Shown piece by piece: positions 1 to 7,810 of a stretch of 64,000 bases of DNA (its first letter is position 1; the number at the start of each line of letters is the position of its first letter). This DNA is from Nocardia higoensis. Its GTDB lineage: Bacteria > Actinomycetota > Actinomycetes > Mycobacteriales > Mycobacteriaceae. Position numbers and translations under genes: made by a program. Below the pieces are notes generated by a model. The model saw nothing but the letters and a program-made list of their open reading frames with translations. It was not told the origin of the DNA and did not search any database. The stretch covers positions 2,046,001-2,110,000 of the forward strand of contig NZ_JADLQN010000001.1 of NCBI RefSeq assembly GCF_015477835.1, given 5' to 3'.

Positions 1-2
1 CG

Positions 3-1349
3 CGCGCGGACGACCTGCTCTACGACACCAGCACCCACGCCATCCGCGCCAGGATCGCCAGGTCCGGCAATCTCGTCATCCACGGCCGTGAACACGGCGG
101 CCCCCGCCCCGGTCACGAATGGTCCTGGACCTTCCGCACCGATACCTTCCCCGCCGTCCGCAACGCTCTCGGTGACGACGGCGACAGCGGCGATGTCCTC
201 GAACTGCTGGCAGAGGTGGTCCCCCGACTCGACGCGGACGGCCGCGCGGACCCGGGCGCCTGGCTGCGCGCCCACGGCATCGCGGGCACCTATCGCGAGA
301 AGGGCGACCATCCCAGTCGCACCACCCACAAACTCCCGATCCTGCGCCCCGCCCCGCGCCGCGCCACCGACACACGCGCACGTCGGTCGCATGATGGATC
401 CGCCGCAGCTCCATCGACTTCCGAATCCCGGCCGCGCAGCTCCCGCCGAGCCGCATCGCCGCCCCCCTCCGCGTCCGCGCACACCACGCGCCGCCCGGCG
501 ACCTCCGATCCCCCTGACACCCGTTCCGGACCGAACCGCCGGGTCGCCGCCGAGGACGGCTCGTCGTCGCGCCGACGCCCGGGCGTGAGCGCACCCGGCT
601 CCGGGCCGATCCGCACGGGCAAGGGCGCCACCCCGCCGAGCAAGGGCGCCACCCCGCCGGGCAAGGGCACCGCGAAGCGTCCGAGCTCCCACTCGGGCCC
701 CCTGCCCGCGTCGAGACCCGCCGATTCCGGCCCACTTCCCTTCGCCGCGCAGCGCCCGAACGCCCTGGGGAACAGCGCCGAGCCGCATTCCGGACCGATC
801 GCGCGAGCCGCGAAGCGCAGAGCTGCCGGATTCCGCGACAGCGATCCGCCGGCGGATCGCAGCCCTGGCATCGCCGACGCCCCGCACCCCGACCTGCCCC
901 GCCGCAGCCGTCGACGACCGACAGCCGACGACCTTCCCGAGACGTCGATCCACGGCAGCAGGCGGGAGTCGGCGATTGAGCCGCCCGCGCCCGGGCTGTT
1001 CAGCGCCCGCACCGGAATCGACCCCGCCGACGGGCAGCGAGCCCAGGTGCCTCGGAGCCGGACACCCCCCTCCCGGCCGGGACCCTCGCCGTCGTCGCGA
1101 CTCCCGGCCTCACCGGGCGAGGCCTCGTCCATGGGGCACTCCGCCTATCGGGGCTACGACAGCCCGGGTGATGCCGAGCCGCGACACGACCGCATGGCGT
1201 CCAACGATCCCGGGCGCGGCGGCCGGTACTACGACGGTCCGGATCGCAACGGGTCGGCCTACGCCGGGCCGGACTACAACAGCCGGGACTACCGACAGCC
1301 GGATCCGGAGCCGGAACAACCACGTCGACGCGGCCACCGCTACCGCTGA
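3..1349 (+). CDS. Hypothetical protein, 3' part (5' end outside window)
   Basis: The frame is open from the left edge to the TGA at 1347-1349, so only the C-terminal 448 residues are visible. About the first 115 residues look folded, with mixed hydrophobic and charged sequence including GNLVIHGREHGG and HEWSWTFRTD. The rest is a long low-complexity region rich in Pro, Arg and Ser. It contains a tandem SKGATPPGKG-type repeat near 620-670 and ends in a Tyr/Arg/Asp/Gly-rich tail finishing RRRGHRYR. I do not recognise a family. The tail suggests an intrinsically disordered, nucleic-acid-binding or scaffold segment, but that is inference. GC-rich third positions run throughout, which supports coding despite the low complexity. 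Confidence 0.6.
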   Translation, partial: RADDLLYDTSTHAIRARIARSGNLVIHGREHGGPRPGHEWSWTFRTDTFPAVRNALGDDGDSGDVLELLAEVVPRLDADGRADPGAWLRAHGIAGTYREKGDHPSRTTHKLPILRPAPRRATDTRARRSHDGSAAAPSTSESRPRSSRRAASPPPSASAHTTRRPATSDPPDTRSGPNRRVAAEDGSSSRRRPGVSAPGSGPIRTGKGATPPSKGATPPGKGTAKRPSSHSGPLPASRPADSGPLPFAAQRPNALGNSAEPHSGPIARAAKRRAAGFRDSDPPADRSPGIADAPHPDLPRRSRRRPTADDLPETSIHGSRRESAIEPPAPGLFSARTGIDPADGQRAQVPRSRTPPSRPGPSPSSRLPASPGEASSMGHSAYRGYDSPGDAEPRHDRMASNDPGRGGRYYDGPDRNGSAYAGPDYNSRDYRQPDPEPEQPRRRGHRYR

Positions 1350-1387
1350 CCGACGAACACCCGCGCATCGGGCGCACCTCGCTCGCG

Positions 1388-1408
1388 TCGGCCGGTCTAT
1401 CCGGCCGA
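1388..1408. terminator. Bidirectional hairpin terminator
   Basis: A perfect 8-bp stem, TCGGCCGG/CCGGCCGA, closes a TCTAT loop between two convergent genes. The stop codon of the leftward DUF1707 gene (1397-1399) lies in the hairpin. There is no clear U-tract, as is common in actinobacteria. Confidence 0.55.
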
Positions 1409-1849
1409 GGTACCCGGCGTCGCGCGCGCCCTCCGCCCGCACCCACGGCCGGACTCGAACCCGGTGACGATGCGGAAGGCCAGCACCGCACCCCATGGAC
1501 CGATGACCCACACCGGCCACGGGTAGGTGAATTCGCCCGCGCCGAGCGAGACCGCCGCCCAGATGCCGAGCACGAGCAGGCTCACTCCGGCCCAGGTACG
1601 CAGCTCGATGCGCTGCCAGAGCGGCAGACGGGAGCCGGAGCGGACGGGCCGACCGGCGGCCTCGGCCGAGCGCGGTAGGTCGGAGAGCACGATGTCCAGA
1701 TCGTCGCGGGTGGTGGTGGCGTAGACGCGCGCGACCCTGGCGTCGTACTCGGCGATATCGAGGCGGCCGTCGGCAAGGTGCCGGGCCAGTTGCTGCACGA
1801 CCTGGTCGCGTTCGGCGTCGGAGGCGCGGGTGGCGGGCGAGATGTCCAT
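1397..1849 (-). CDS. DUF1707 (SHOCT-like) domain membrane protein with 2TM segment
   Basis: A 150-aa protein. Residues about 6-60 match the DUF1707 N-terminal domain common in actinobacteria, including ASDAERDQVVQQLARHLADG, then LDIAEYDARV and a D-L-P end. Two hydrophobic segments follow at about 82-100 and 108-125, as in the DUF1707 plus 2TM arrangement. The molecular role of the family is unknown. An AGGGA ribosome site lies a few bases before the ATG. A possible -10 box, TATTCA, lies at 1874-1879 on the minus strand. A large dyad at 1880-1926 sits directly upstream of it, so expression is probably operator-controlled. The gene is divergent from mscR. Confidence 0.8.
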   Translation of the reverse strand: MDISPATRASDAERDQVVQQLARHLADGRLDIAEYDARVARVYATTTRDDLDIVLSDLPRSAEAAGRPVRSGSRLPLWQRIELRTWAGVSLLVLGIWAAVSLGAGEFTYPWPVWVIGPWGAVLAFRIVTGFESGRGCGRRARATPGTSAG

Positions 1850-1879
1850 GTCGGCTTCCCTCTATCGACCGGTTGAATA

Positions 1880-1926
1880 CTCCATTGTGGAATGTCCACA
1901 CCCAGAGTGGACGTTCCACAATGGAA
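1880..1926. promoter_or_regulatory. Large inverted repeat between DUF1707 gene and mscR
   Basis: Two 18-nt arms, 1882-1899 and 1907-1924, are complementary with one mismatch around a 7-nt spacer. Each arm carries its own near-palindrome, TCCATTGTGGAA on the left and TTCCACAATGGAA on the right, so there may be two operator half-pairs facing each other. It lies just upstream of a possible -10 box for the DUF1707 gene and about 115 nt before mscR. This is either a strong operator or a cruciform/hairpin. No binding protein is identified. Confidence 0.6.
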
Positions 1927-2041
1927 TGTCAAGAGATATCGAAGTTCAGACAGGTGTCCAGTTCTGCTGGCAATGCCCGCCCTCCCCGGGCAATATGGGC
2001 ACCGTGCCGACGACGGCACGCCGAACCACGAGGAGGCATGC

Positions 2042-3127
2042 GTGTCCGAAACCGTGCGCGGGGTGATCGCCCGAGCCAAGGGAGAACCGGTCGAACTGGT
2101 CGACGTGGTGATTCCCGACCCGGGTCCGCACGACGTGGTGGTCCGCATCCAGGCCTGCGGCGTGTGCCATACCGACCTGCACTACCGCGAGGGCGGTATC
2201 AACGACGAGTTCCCCTTTCTGCTCGGGCACGAGGCCGCGGGCGTGGTGGAGACCATCGGCGCGGCGGTGACCCATGTCGAGCCGGGCGACGTGGTGGTAT
2301 TGAACTGGCGCGCGGTCTGCGGCGAATGCCGCGCATGCAAGCGCGGACGCCCCTGGTATTGCTTCGCCAGCCACAACGCGAGCAAGAAGATGACCCTGAC
2401 CGACGGCACCGAACTGAGCCCGGCGCTGGGCATCGGCGCGTTCGCCGACAAGACCCTCGTCCACGAGGGCCAGTGCACGAAGGTCGATCCCGAGTCCGAC
2501 CCGGCCGTCGCCGGGCTACTGGGCTGCGGCGTGATGGCCGGACTCGGCGCCGCGCTCAACACCGGTGGCGTGACCCGGGGGGACACCGTCGCGGTGATCG
2601 GCTGCGGCGGCGTAGGCGACGCGGCCATCGCGGGCGCGAACCTGGTCGGCGCGCGTACCATCATCGCCGTCGACCGCGACCCGCGGAAACTGGCATGGGC
2701 CGAGGGCTTCGGCGCCACCCATACCGTCGACGCGAGCAGCGAGGACACCGTCGAGCGCATCAAGGAACTCACCGGCGGCTTCGGCGCCGATGTGGTGATC
2801 GACGCGGTCGGGCGGCCCGAGACCTGGAAACAAGCCTTCTACGCGCGCGACCTGGCGGGCACCGTGGTGCTGGTGGGTGTGCCGACCCCGGACATGACCC
2901 TCGACATGCCGCTGATCGACCTGTTCTCGCACGGCGGGGCGTTGAAGTCGTCCTGGTACGGCGACTGCCTGCCCGAACGGGATTTCCCGCTCTACATCGA
3001 CCTGTACCGCCAGGGCAGGCTGCCACTGGACAAGTTCGTCTCCGAACGCATCGGCGTCGACGACGTGGAACAGGCCTTCGCCAAGATGCACGCAGGCGAC
3101 GTGCTGCGCTCGGTGGTGGTCTGGTGA
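2042..3127 (+). CDS. mscR: S-nitrosomycothiol reductase / mycothiol-dependent formaldehyde dehydrogenase
   Basis: A 361-aa zinc-dependent medium-chain alcohol dehydrogenase that reduces S-nitrosomycothiol and oxidises the formaldehyde-mycothiol adduct with NAD in the cytosol. Visible features are the catalytic zinc motif CGVCHTD (Cys39) with GHE at 62-64, four structural-zinc cysteines at about 93, 96, 99 and 107 (CGECRACK to WYC), and an NAD-binding GCGGVG near residue 188. The GTG start at 2042 is chosen because AGGAGG lies 5 nt upstream; the frame stays open further upstream without a better site. The next gene overlaps its stop (GTGA), as in M. tuberculosis Rv2259-Rv2260. Confidence 0.9.
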   Translation: MSETVRGVIARAKGEPVELVDVVIPDPGPHDVVVRIQACGVCHTDLHYREGGINDEFPFLLGHEAAGVVETIGAAVTHVEPGDVVVLNWRAVCGECRACKRGRPWYCFASHNASKKMTLTDGTELSPALGIGAFADKTLVHEGQCTKVDPESDPAVAGLLGCGVMAGLGAALNTGGVTRGDTVAVIGCGGVGDAAIAGANLVGARTIIAVDRDPRKLAWAEGFGATHTVDASSEDTVERIKELTGGFGADVVIDAVGRPETWKQAFYARDLAGTVVLVGVPTPDMTLDMPLIDLFSHGGALKSSWYGDCLPERDFPLYIDLYRQGRLPLDKFVSERIGVDDVEQAFAKMHAGDVLRSVVVW

Positions 3128-3750
3128 GCGCGCGTATCGATCGCGTCGTCACCTCCGGCACCTTCTCCCTGGACGGAGGCACCTGGGAGGTCGACAACAA
3201 TGTCTGGCTGATCGGCGACGACAACGAGGTGCTCGTCGTCGATGCCGCACACGACGCCGAGGCCATCACCGACGCGGTGGGCAACCGCCGGGTGGTCGCG
3301 GTGCTGTGCACACACGGGCACAACGACCACGTCACCGTCGCGCCGGAACTGGCGAACCGCTTCGACGCGCCGATCCTGTTGCATCCGGGCGACGAGCCGC
3401 TGTGGCGGATGACCCACCCGGACGTCGGTTACCGCTCGCTCGAAGGCACCGACCGGCTGACAGTGGCCGGGCTCGACATCGAGATCCTGCACACGCCGGG
3501 ACATTCGCCCGGCTCGGTGTCGCTGTCGGTGCCGCAACTGCACGCCCTGTTCACCGGCGACACCCTGTTCGCGGGCGGCCCGGGCGCGACAGGCCGGTCC
3601 TTCTCCGACTTCGACACCATCATCGATTCGATCAGGGATCGGCTGCTCACACTGCCCGAGGACACGGTCGTGTACACCGGCCACGGCGAGGGCACCACGA
3701 TCGGCGCGGAGAAGCCGGCCCTCGCGGAGTGGGTCGCCCGCGGGCACTGA
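3124..3750 (+). CDS. Metallo-beta-lactamase-fold hydrolase, mscR partner
   Basis: A 208-aa protein with the MBL-fold metal motif THGHNDH at residues 63-69, followed by [16 protein letters not shown] and GHG metal ligands. It resembles glyoxalase II-like hydrolases. The GTG start overlaps the mscR stop by 4 nt, so the two are translationally coupled. The family partner in mycobacteria is Rv2260. By context it probably hydrolyses a mycothiol thioester such as the S-formyl product of MscR. That substrate is inference; the fold is clear. Confidence 0.82.
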   Translation: MSARIDRVVTSGTFSLDGGTWEVDNNVWLIGDDNEVLVVDAAHDAEAITDAVGNRRVVAVLCTHGHNDHVTVAPELANRFDAPILLHPGDEPLWRMTHPDVGYRSLEGTDRLTVAGLDIEILHTPGHSPGSVSLSVPQLHALFTGDTLFAGGPGATGRSFSDFDTIIDSIRDRLLTLPEDTVVYTGHGEGTTIGAEKPALAEWVARGH

Positions 3751-3772
3751 CCCGGCAACCGGACAGTTCCAC

Positions 3773-3799
3773 AGCCCGGCCGGTCCATCCGGCCGGGCT
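3773..3799. terminator. Bidirectional hairpin terminator
   Basis: A perfect 11-bp stem, AGCCCGGCCGG with CCGGCCGGGCT, around a TCCAT loop. It lies between the convergent MBL hydrolase and DUF350 genes. Confidence 0.75.
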
Positions 3800-3816
3800 C
3801 GCGCGCACCGGGCCGA

Positions 3817-4266
3817 TCAGAGGATGGCTACGGCGACCACGAGGCCGAGCGCGAAGTGCGCGGCGGCGACCACGAGCACCTCGGTGGTACGGACGTCGGA
3901 GTGCAACGCCGCGCCGATGTCGATGCCGAACACCCGCTCGAGCACCCGCACCGAGATGACCTGCGCGACGATGCCCACCAAGCCGAAGACCAGCGCGGCG
4001 ATCAGCCCTTCGGAGAGCTTGCCCGCCGAGGAGTAGATGGCCAGCACCACGATGAAAGCCATGCTCACCAGGCCGGCGGCGGTGACGATGATCGCGTTGG
4101 GCTTGCCCTCGGCGACGAGTCCGCGCAGGTGGCCGGGGGTGGTCAGGTCGATGGCGTAGAAGCCGACGAGCATCAGCACCAATCCGACGACGGCGTAGAG
4201 GAGGATGGCGCCCACGCCCTCGCCGAGCGCGCTCCAGTACCCCGATTCGAGGGCGACTGCGGTCAT
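3817..4266 (-). CDS. DUF350 family membrane protein
   Basis: A 149-aa integral membrane protein with about four hydrophobic helices (near residues 18-40, 58-80, 88-108, 128-148) and the DUF350 pattern of paired two-helix repeats. It is the last gene of a minus-strand unit, after the ATP-grasp enzyme at 4327-5493. DUF350 proteins are often encoded next to glutathionylspermidine-synthase-like enzymes and YgiB-like proteins. The biochemical role is unknown. Start: ATG at 4266, preceded by GGAAAGGTTCACG. Confidence 0.8.
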   Translation of the reverse strand: MTAVALESGYWSALGEGVGAILLYAVVGLVLMLVGFYAIDLTTPGHLRGLVAEGKPNAIIVTAAGLVSMAFIVVLAIYSSAGKLSEGLIAALVFGLVGIVAQVISVRVLERVFGIDIGAALHSDVRTTEVLVVAAAHFALGLVVAVAIL

Positions 4267-4326
4267 CGTGAACCTTTCCGGAAAATGTGGCGTACGAAGT
4301 GGATCAGAGTCGGCCGGTGTGCGGGA

Positions 4327-5493
4327 CTAGCCGGTGGGAATACGGTGCGGGACGAAGGCGGCACCGTCGTCGGTGATCAGGCCCGCCGATTCGCGGATGC
4401 CGAGCCCGGCCGAATCGTCACCGACCATCCAGGCGCCGAGTACCGGTCGCATGCCGTCGAATTCGGGCAGTGGGTCGAGCAGTTGGTAGACGTACCCCTC
4501 GGCGCCGTACACGCCGCCGGTGGCGGTTTCCATGCCCGCCCCGACGATGGTCATGTTCGCGCCTTCCCGCCCGAGCTTGGGTTTGCGGATGTACTCGGTG
4601 AGTTCGTGTGGTTCGTCGAGATAGGTGGGCAGCAGGTTCGGATGCCCGGGATACATCTCCCACAGCACCGCGAGGATCGCCTTGTTGCTCAGCAGCGCTT
4701 TCCACAGCGGTTCGATCCAGCCGGTGGCGGGCAGGCTCGTGACCACACGCTTGCCGAATTCGTCGTCGAGCACCCATTCCCACGGGTAGAGCTTGAAGAT
4801 CGATTCGATCGGCGCTTCGGCGAGATCGACGAACCGCTCGAGTTCGGTGTCCCAGCCGATCTCCTCGATCGGCAGCGCGATGGTGTCGAACCCGGCTTCG
4901 GCGGCGGTCTCCTGCATGTAGGCGGTCGTGACATTGTCCTCCCCGGAGGCATCGGCGCTCGACCAGGCGAAATGCAACTGCGAATCCGTCGCCTGCTTGC
5001 GCAGCTCGCCCCAGCGCTCGACCAATTTCTCGTGCAGGGAGTTCCACTGATCGTCGCCGGGGTGGGTGTCGGTCAGCCAATGCCACTGCACGATCGCGGC
5101 TTCCAGCAGCGAGGTGGGGGTATCGGCGTTGTACTCCAGCAGTTTGGCCGGGCGCCTGGCGTCGTAGCGCAGGTCGAAGCGTCCGTAGACGTAGGCGTCG
5201 CCGCGCCGCCAGGACTCGGCGATCGGCCCCCAACTCCACTCCGGCAGGCCGAAGTCGGCGAATCGTTCGGTGAGCACGACGTGTTCGACGGCATGCAGGC
5301 ACATCGAGTGCAGCAGTTCGACATCGGCTTCCAGCGCCAGAATCTCGTCCATGTCGAACTCGTAGTACACCGATTCGTCCCAGTAGGGGCGCGGCGCGCC
5401 ATCGGCGTAGCGGCCCGGCGCACCGTAGACCAGGCCCTGTTCTTCGATGATGTGCTGCCAGCCGGGACGGGGCGTACCCCGCATCCGTCGCAT
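4327..5493 (-). CDS. Glutathionylspermidine synthase-like ATP-grasp ligase
   Basis: A 388-aa protein matching the C-terminal ATP-grasp synthetase domain of glutathionylspermidine synthase and of E. coli YgiC/YjfC. Recognisable parts are GLPEWSWGPIAESW, LLEYNADTPTSLLEA and the late KPKLGREGANM (metal/ATP region, about residues 305-315). The enzyme should join a carboxylate to an amine using ATP. The organism has mycothiol enzymes, and glutathione is not expected, so the true substrate is unknown. Its ATG overlaps the TGA of the upstream membrane protein (TGATG). ATG at 5484 is an alternative start. Confidence 0.82.
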   Translation of the reverse strand: MRRMRGTPRPGWQHIIEEQGLVYGAPGRYADGAPRPYWDESVYYEFDMDEILALEADVELLHSMCLHAVEHVVLTERFADFGLPEWSWGPIAESWRRGDAYVYGRFDLRYDARRPAKLLEYNADTPTSLLEAAIVQWHWLTDTHPGDDQWNSLHEKLVERWGELRKQATDSQLHFAWSSADASGEDNVTTAYMQETAAEAGFDTIALPIEEIGWDTELERFVDLAEAPIESIFKLYPWEWVLDDEFGKRVVTSLPATGWIEPLWKALLSNKAILAVLWEMYPGHPNLLPTYLDEPHELTEYIRKPKLGREGANMTIVGAGMETATGGVYGAEGYVYQLLDPLPEFDGMRPVLGAWMVGDDSAGLGIRESAGLITDDGAAFVPHRIPTG

Positions 5494-6173
5494 CAGGAAC
5501 CACCGCCGGTGCTCTTGCTACCCAGGCCGCCGCGCTGAATCGTGGTGCCGGACTTGGTGGTGATGTCGGCGCCCTTGGGTCTGATCGTGGTGCCGCCGAG
5601 GGGCGGTTTGCCGATGGTGTTGTTGCCGCCGTAGTAATAGCGGTACTGCGGGCCGCTGCCCAGGATGATCAAGGCGCCTGCGCCACCGTTGTCGTCGACG
5701 AACCCGCTCTGCCCCGGAGTGCAGTACCGATCCTCGACCACGACTTCCTGGCCGTTCTCCGTCTTCACGCAATAGGCGGTCACATCGGGCGCGCTGAGTG
5801 CACGGTAGGCGAGATAGCCGCCGCCGACCAGGCCGGCCACGCCGACGATGGCAACGCCGCCGATCAGTACCCGGTTGCGAGTGCGGCGCTTGGCTTCCGC
5901 CGCGGCGGCCGCGGCGCGCGCCCGCCCTTCGGCCTCTCTACGGGCCTTGTCCCTGGCGCGGGCTTCGGCAACCGTGGGCGGGCGCGGCTGGGTGACTCCC
6001 GGCTCCTGCCTGTGCACACTGCCCGCGAACTGCTGCCGAGGCTTGTCGGGCGCGTTTCCGAGGGGCGGATTCTCGTCCGGCACATTGAGTTGCGGCTGCT
6101 GGCGATCGGGCTGTCGCGCGTCCTCGGGGCCGAAGTCCTGTGGAGTGCCGTCCCCCTGCCCCGGCGTATTCAC
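5493..6173 (-). CDS. Membrane-anchored protein with Gly/Thr-rich exported domain (YgiB-like position)
   Basis: A 226-aa protein. The N-terminal 80 residues are Pro/Gln-rich, then comes an Ala/Arg/Glu helix (KARREAEGRARAAAAAAEAK), one transmembrane segment near 103-123 (RVLIGGVAIVGVAGLVGGGY), and an external domain with a YCVKTENG...DRYC cysteine pair. The C-terminus is Gly/Thr/Lys-rich and ends GLGSKSTGGGS. The GTG start at 6173 is inferred: GGGGAG lies 6 nt upstream and the gene then begins just after acyP. The order matches E. coli ygiB-ygiC, although sequence similarity to YgiB is not obvious by eye. It may be a substrate or partner of the ligase; function is unknown. Confidence 0.6.
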   Translation of the reverse strand: MNTPGQGDGTPQDFGPEDARQPDRQQPQLNVPDENPPLGNAPDKPRQQFAGSVHRQEPGVTQPRPPTVAEARARDKARREAEGRARAAAAAAEAKRRTRNRVLIGGVAIVGVAGLVGGGYLAYRALSAPDVTAYCVKTENGQEVVVEDRYCTPGQSGFVDDNGGAGALIILGSGPQYRYYYGGNNTIGKPPLGGTTIRPKGADITTKSGTTIQRGGLGSKSTGGGS

Positions 6174-6204
6174 CGCCGGCTCCCCGACGGCATCGCACTT
6201 TCCA

Positions 6205-6501
6205 CTAGCGCTCCTCGAATCCGGTGAAATCTCCCCGCGGGGTCTCCCAGCTTTCCACAACCAGATCGACCCGGCCAGGCGTTCGGCCCGAACGTAGCAG
6301 GTCGAGCAACCGATCGCAGTTCGCCCGCGACCCTTCGGCAACCACGTGGACCCGGCCGTCGGCGGCATTGCGCGCGTATCCGGTCACTCCGAGTTCGAGA
6401 GCGCGCGAACGGGTCCACCACCGGAACCCGACACCCTGCACCTGCCCGTGCACCCAGGCGACCAGACGCACCGGGGCACCCGTGTCCTCGCGTTCACTCA
6501 T
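6205..6501 (-). CDS. acyP: Acylphosphatase
   Basis: A 98-aa small cytosolic enzyme hydrolysing acyl phosphates. The signature GQVQGVGFR with the phosphate-binding Arg is present, followed by [17 protein letters not shown] with the catalytic Asn. The ATG at 6501 (MSEREDTG) gives the usual family length; the frame could extend to 6552 but that adds an atypical tail. It sits immediately after the OsmC gene on the same strand, as in M. tuberculosis Rv2923c-Rv2922A. Confidence 0.88.
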   Translation of the reverse strand: MSEREDTGAPVRLVAWVHGQVQGVGFRWWTRSRALELGVTGYARNAADGRVHVVAEGSRANCDRLLDLLRSGRTPGRVDLVVESWETPRGDFTGFEER

Positions 6502-6577
6502 GCCCGACAGCATGCCGGGCGTGGGACACCGGTGGGGCAGCGGGTCGCTCACCCACGAGCGAGCGCGCGCGGCGGGC

Positions 6578-7036
6578 TCACAGTGTGTCGACGTCGAACG
6601 ACAGTGTCACCTTGCTGCCGGCTTTCAGGGTGCGCCCGACAGTGCACACCTTGTCGATCGCCCGCTGCACGGTCACCAGCAGGCGCTCGCGCTCCTGCGC
6701 GTCGAGTTCGCTGAGGTCCAGTTCGAAGATCTCGTCGAGCTGCGGGTACACCTCGTTCTCCCGGTCGGGGTCGCCGGAGACCCGGATGGTGGCGTCGAAG
6801 TTGTCGCCGAGTTTGCGGGAGAGCGGGAAGTCGGCGCTGAGGCCGGAGCAGGCGGCCAGCGCGATCTTGAGCAGTTCACCCGGGGTGAAGGCGCCCGGCA
6901 CGCCCTGCGAGGCGATCTTCACCTCCGCGCCGCGAGAACTGCGGCCGGTGTAGGCCCTGGTGCCGGTGCGTTCGACCCAGAGCGTGGTCGGCGCGTCGGT
7001 CGCGGTGGTAGCAGCGGTCGCGGTCGGTTCAGCCAT
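6578..7036 (-). CDS. OsmC family protein
   Basis: A 152-aa member of the OsmC/Ohr peroxidase superfamily. [18 protein letters not shown] holds the cysteine expected in the active site. The second cysteine is in [15 protein letters not shown]. It should reduce hydroperoxides using thiols in the cytosol. Start: ATG at 7036 (MAEPTATA); the open frame extends upstream to 7090 but without a better site. It corresponds by order to M. tuberculosis Rv2923c, and acyP follows after 76 nt. Confidence 0.85.
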   Translation of the reverse strand: MAEPTATAATTATDAPTTLWVERTGTRAYTGRSSRGAEVKIASQGVPGAFTPGELLKIALAACSGLSADFPLSRKLGDNFDATIRVSGDPDRENEVYPQLDEIFELDLSELDAQERERLLVTVQRAIDKVCTVGRTLKAGSKVTLSFDVDTL

Positions 7037-7160
7037 AGCGTGAATCCTGCCATTCGTGTCCTGACCGCCCGTGTCGAGATCGGCCCACACCCGGCAACAC
7101 CGGACGAACCGGCGGGCATTCCGCGAGCGGCCGACGCCACACGCGCACGCCGCGCTGCCG

Positions 7161-7196
7161 CGAGTGCGGTGCCGCGCACAGGCGGCACCGCACTCG
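7161..7196 (-). terminator. Terminator of the 62-codon gene
   Basis: A perfect 14-bp stem (7161-7174 with 7183-7196) and an 8-nt loop, 9 nt beyond the stop of the small gene at 7205-7393. This supports that small gene being a separate transcription unit. Confidence 0.7.
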
Positions 7197-7204
7197 ACGC
7201 GGAC

Positions 7205-7393
7205 CTAGTGGCGGCGCTGGGAGGCAGCGCCACGGGCGCGGCCGTGCGCGCGCGGGTCGATGTGCTCGACGGGCGCGGCACCCGCGGTGTCGGGGCTGCT
7301 GAAGACCGGGCGCGGCACCGCGGCCACGGACACGGTCTGGTTCTGTTCCTGCGTCGCGAGATGGCTGAACGACGGAAGGTCATCATGCGTCAT
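7205..7393 (-). CDS. Orphan 62-aa hypothetical protein
   Basis: A 62-codon frame starting MTHDDLPSFSHLATQEQNQT and ending in an Arg/His-rich tail (RARGAASQRRH). AGGAG lies 7 nt before the ATG and a strong hairpin terminator follows the stop, so it looks like a real small gene. There is no cysteine, signal peptide or transmembrane segment. I recognise no family. It is divergent from the glycosyltransferase operon and shares its 417-nt promoter region, which holds a CRP-like site. A RiPP precursor was considered, but nothing nearby supports it. Confidence 0.6.
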   Translation of the reverse strand: MTHDDLPSFSHLATQEQNQTVSVAAVPRPVFSSPDTAGAAPVEHIDPRAHGRARGAASQRRH

Positions 7394-7810
7394 GGGGACG
7401 CTCCTGTCCCGGCGAGACAGCGGCCGGATCGCAATTCGGAGGCGGCACGGCCACGTCGGCGGTGCGCTCGGAAATCCCCCGAATACCACCACCCTACGCG
7501 GTAGCCGTCCGATTCGCCCGCATCCCGCGCAAACCCGAGGTCCGCGCGGCGCACCACAAGGCCGCTGATGGTCACGCGACCGATATTCCAGCACCATTCC
7601 AGCTATCGCTTGGATAACAAACAGATAACGACACGCCAGGTGGGACGGTTGAGCCGCTCGTCACGCGGTACCACGGCGTCGGCCCCCTCTGATCGTGACA
7701 TGCGTCACGACAAGCCTCGAGTGACGGAGACGGACCACATTTCGGCGCCCGGCACTCGGAAGTTGCCGGGTGAAGCGAGTGCCAACGGTTGTGTCCCTGG
7801 AAGGAGGGTC
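7394..7810. promoter_or_regulatory. Divergent promoter region with a CRP/GlxR-like site at 7693-7710
   Basis: There is no gene in these 417 nt. At 7693-7710 the palindrome TCGTGACATGCGTCACGA fits the GTGA-N6-TCAC core bound by CRP-family cAMP regulators (M. tuberculosis Rv3676, C. glutamicum GlxR). It is about 100 nt before the glycosyltransferase start. A lower-GC stretch around 7600-7640 (GGATAACAAACAGATAACG) may hold core promoter elements. Confidence 0.5.

Noticed and set aside
3856..5538. 560-aa plus-strand frame
   Set aside because: Antisense to DUF350 and the ATP-grasp enzyme; no recognisable motif.
7205..7393. RiPP precursor interpretation of the 62-aa gene
   Set aside because: No maturation enzyme, protease or transporter nearby, and no Cys/Ser/Thr-rich core with a leader boundary.
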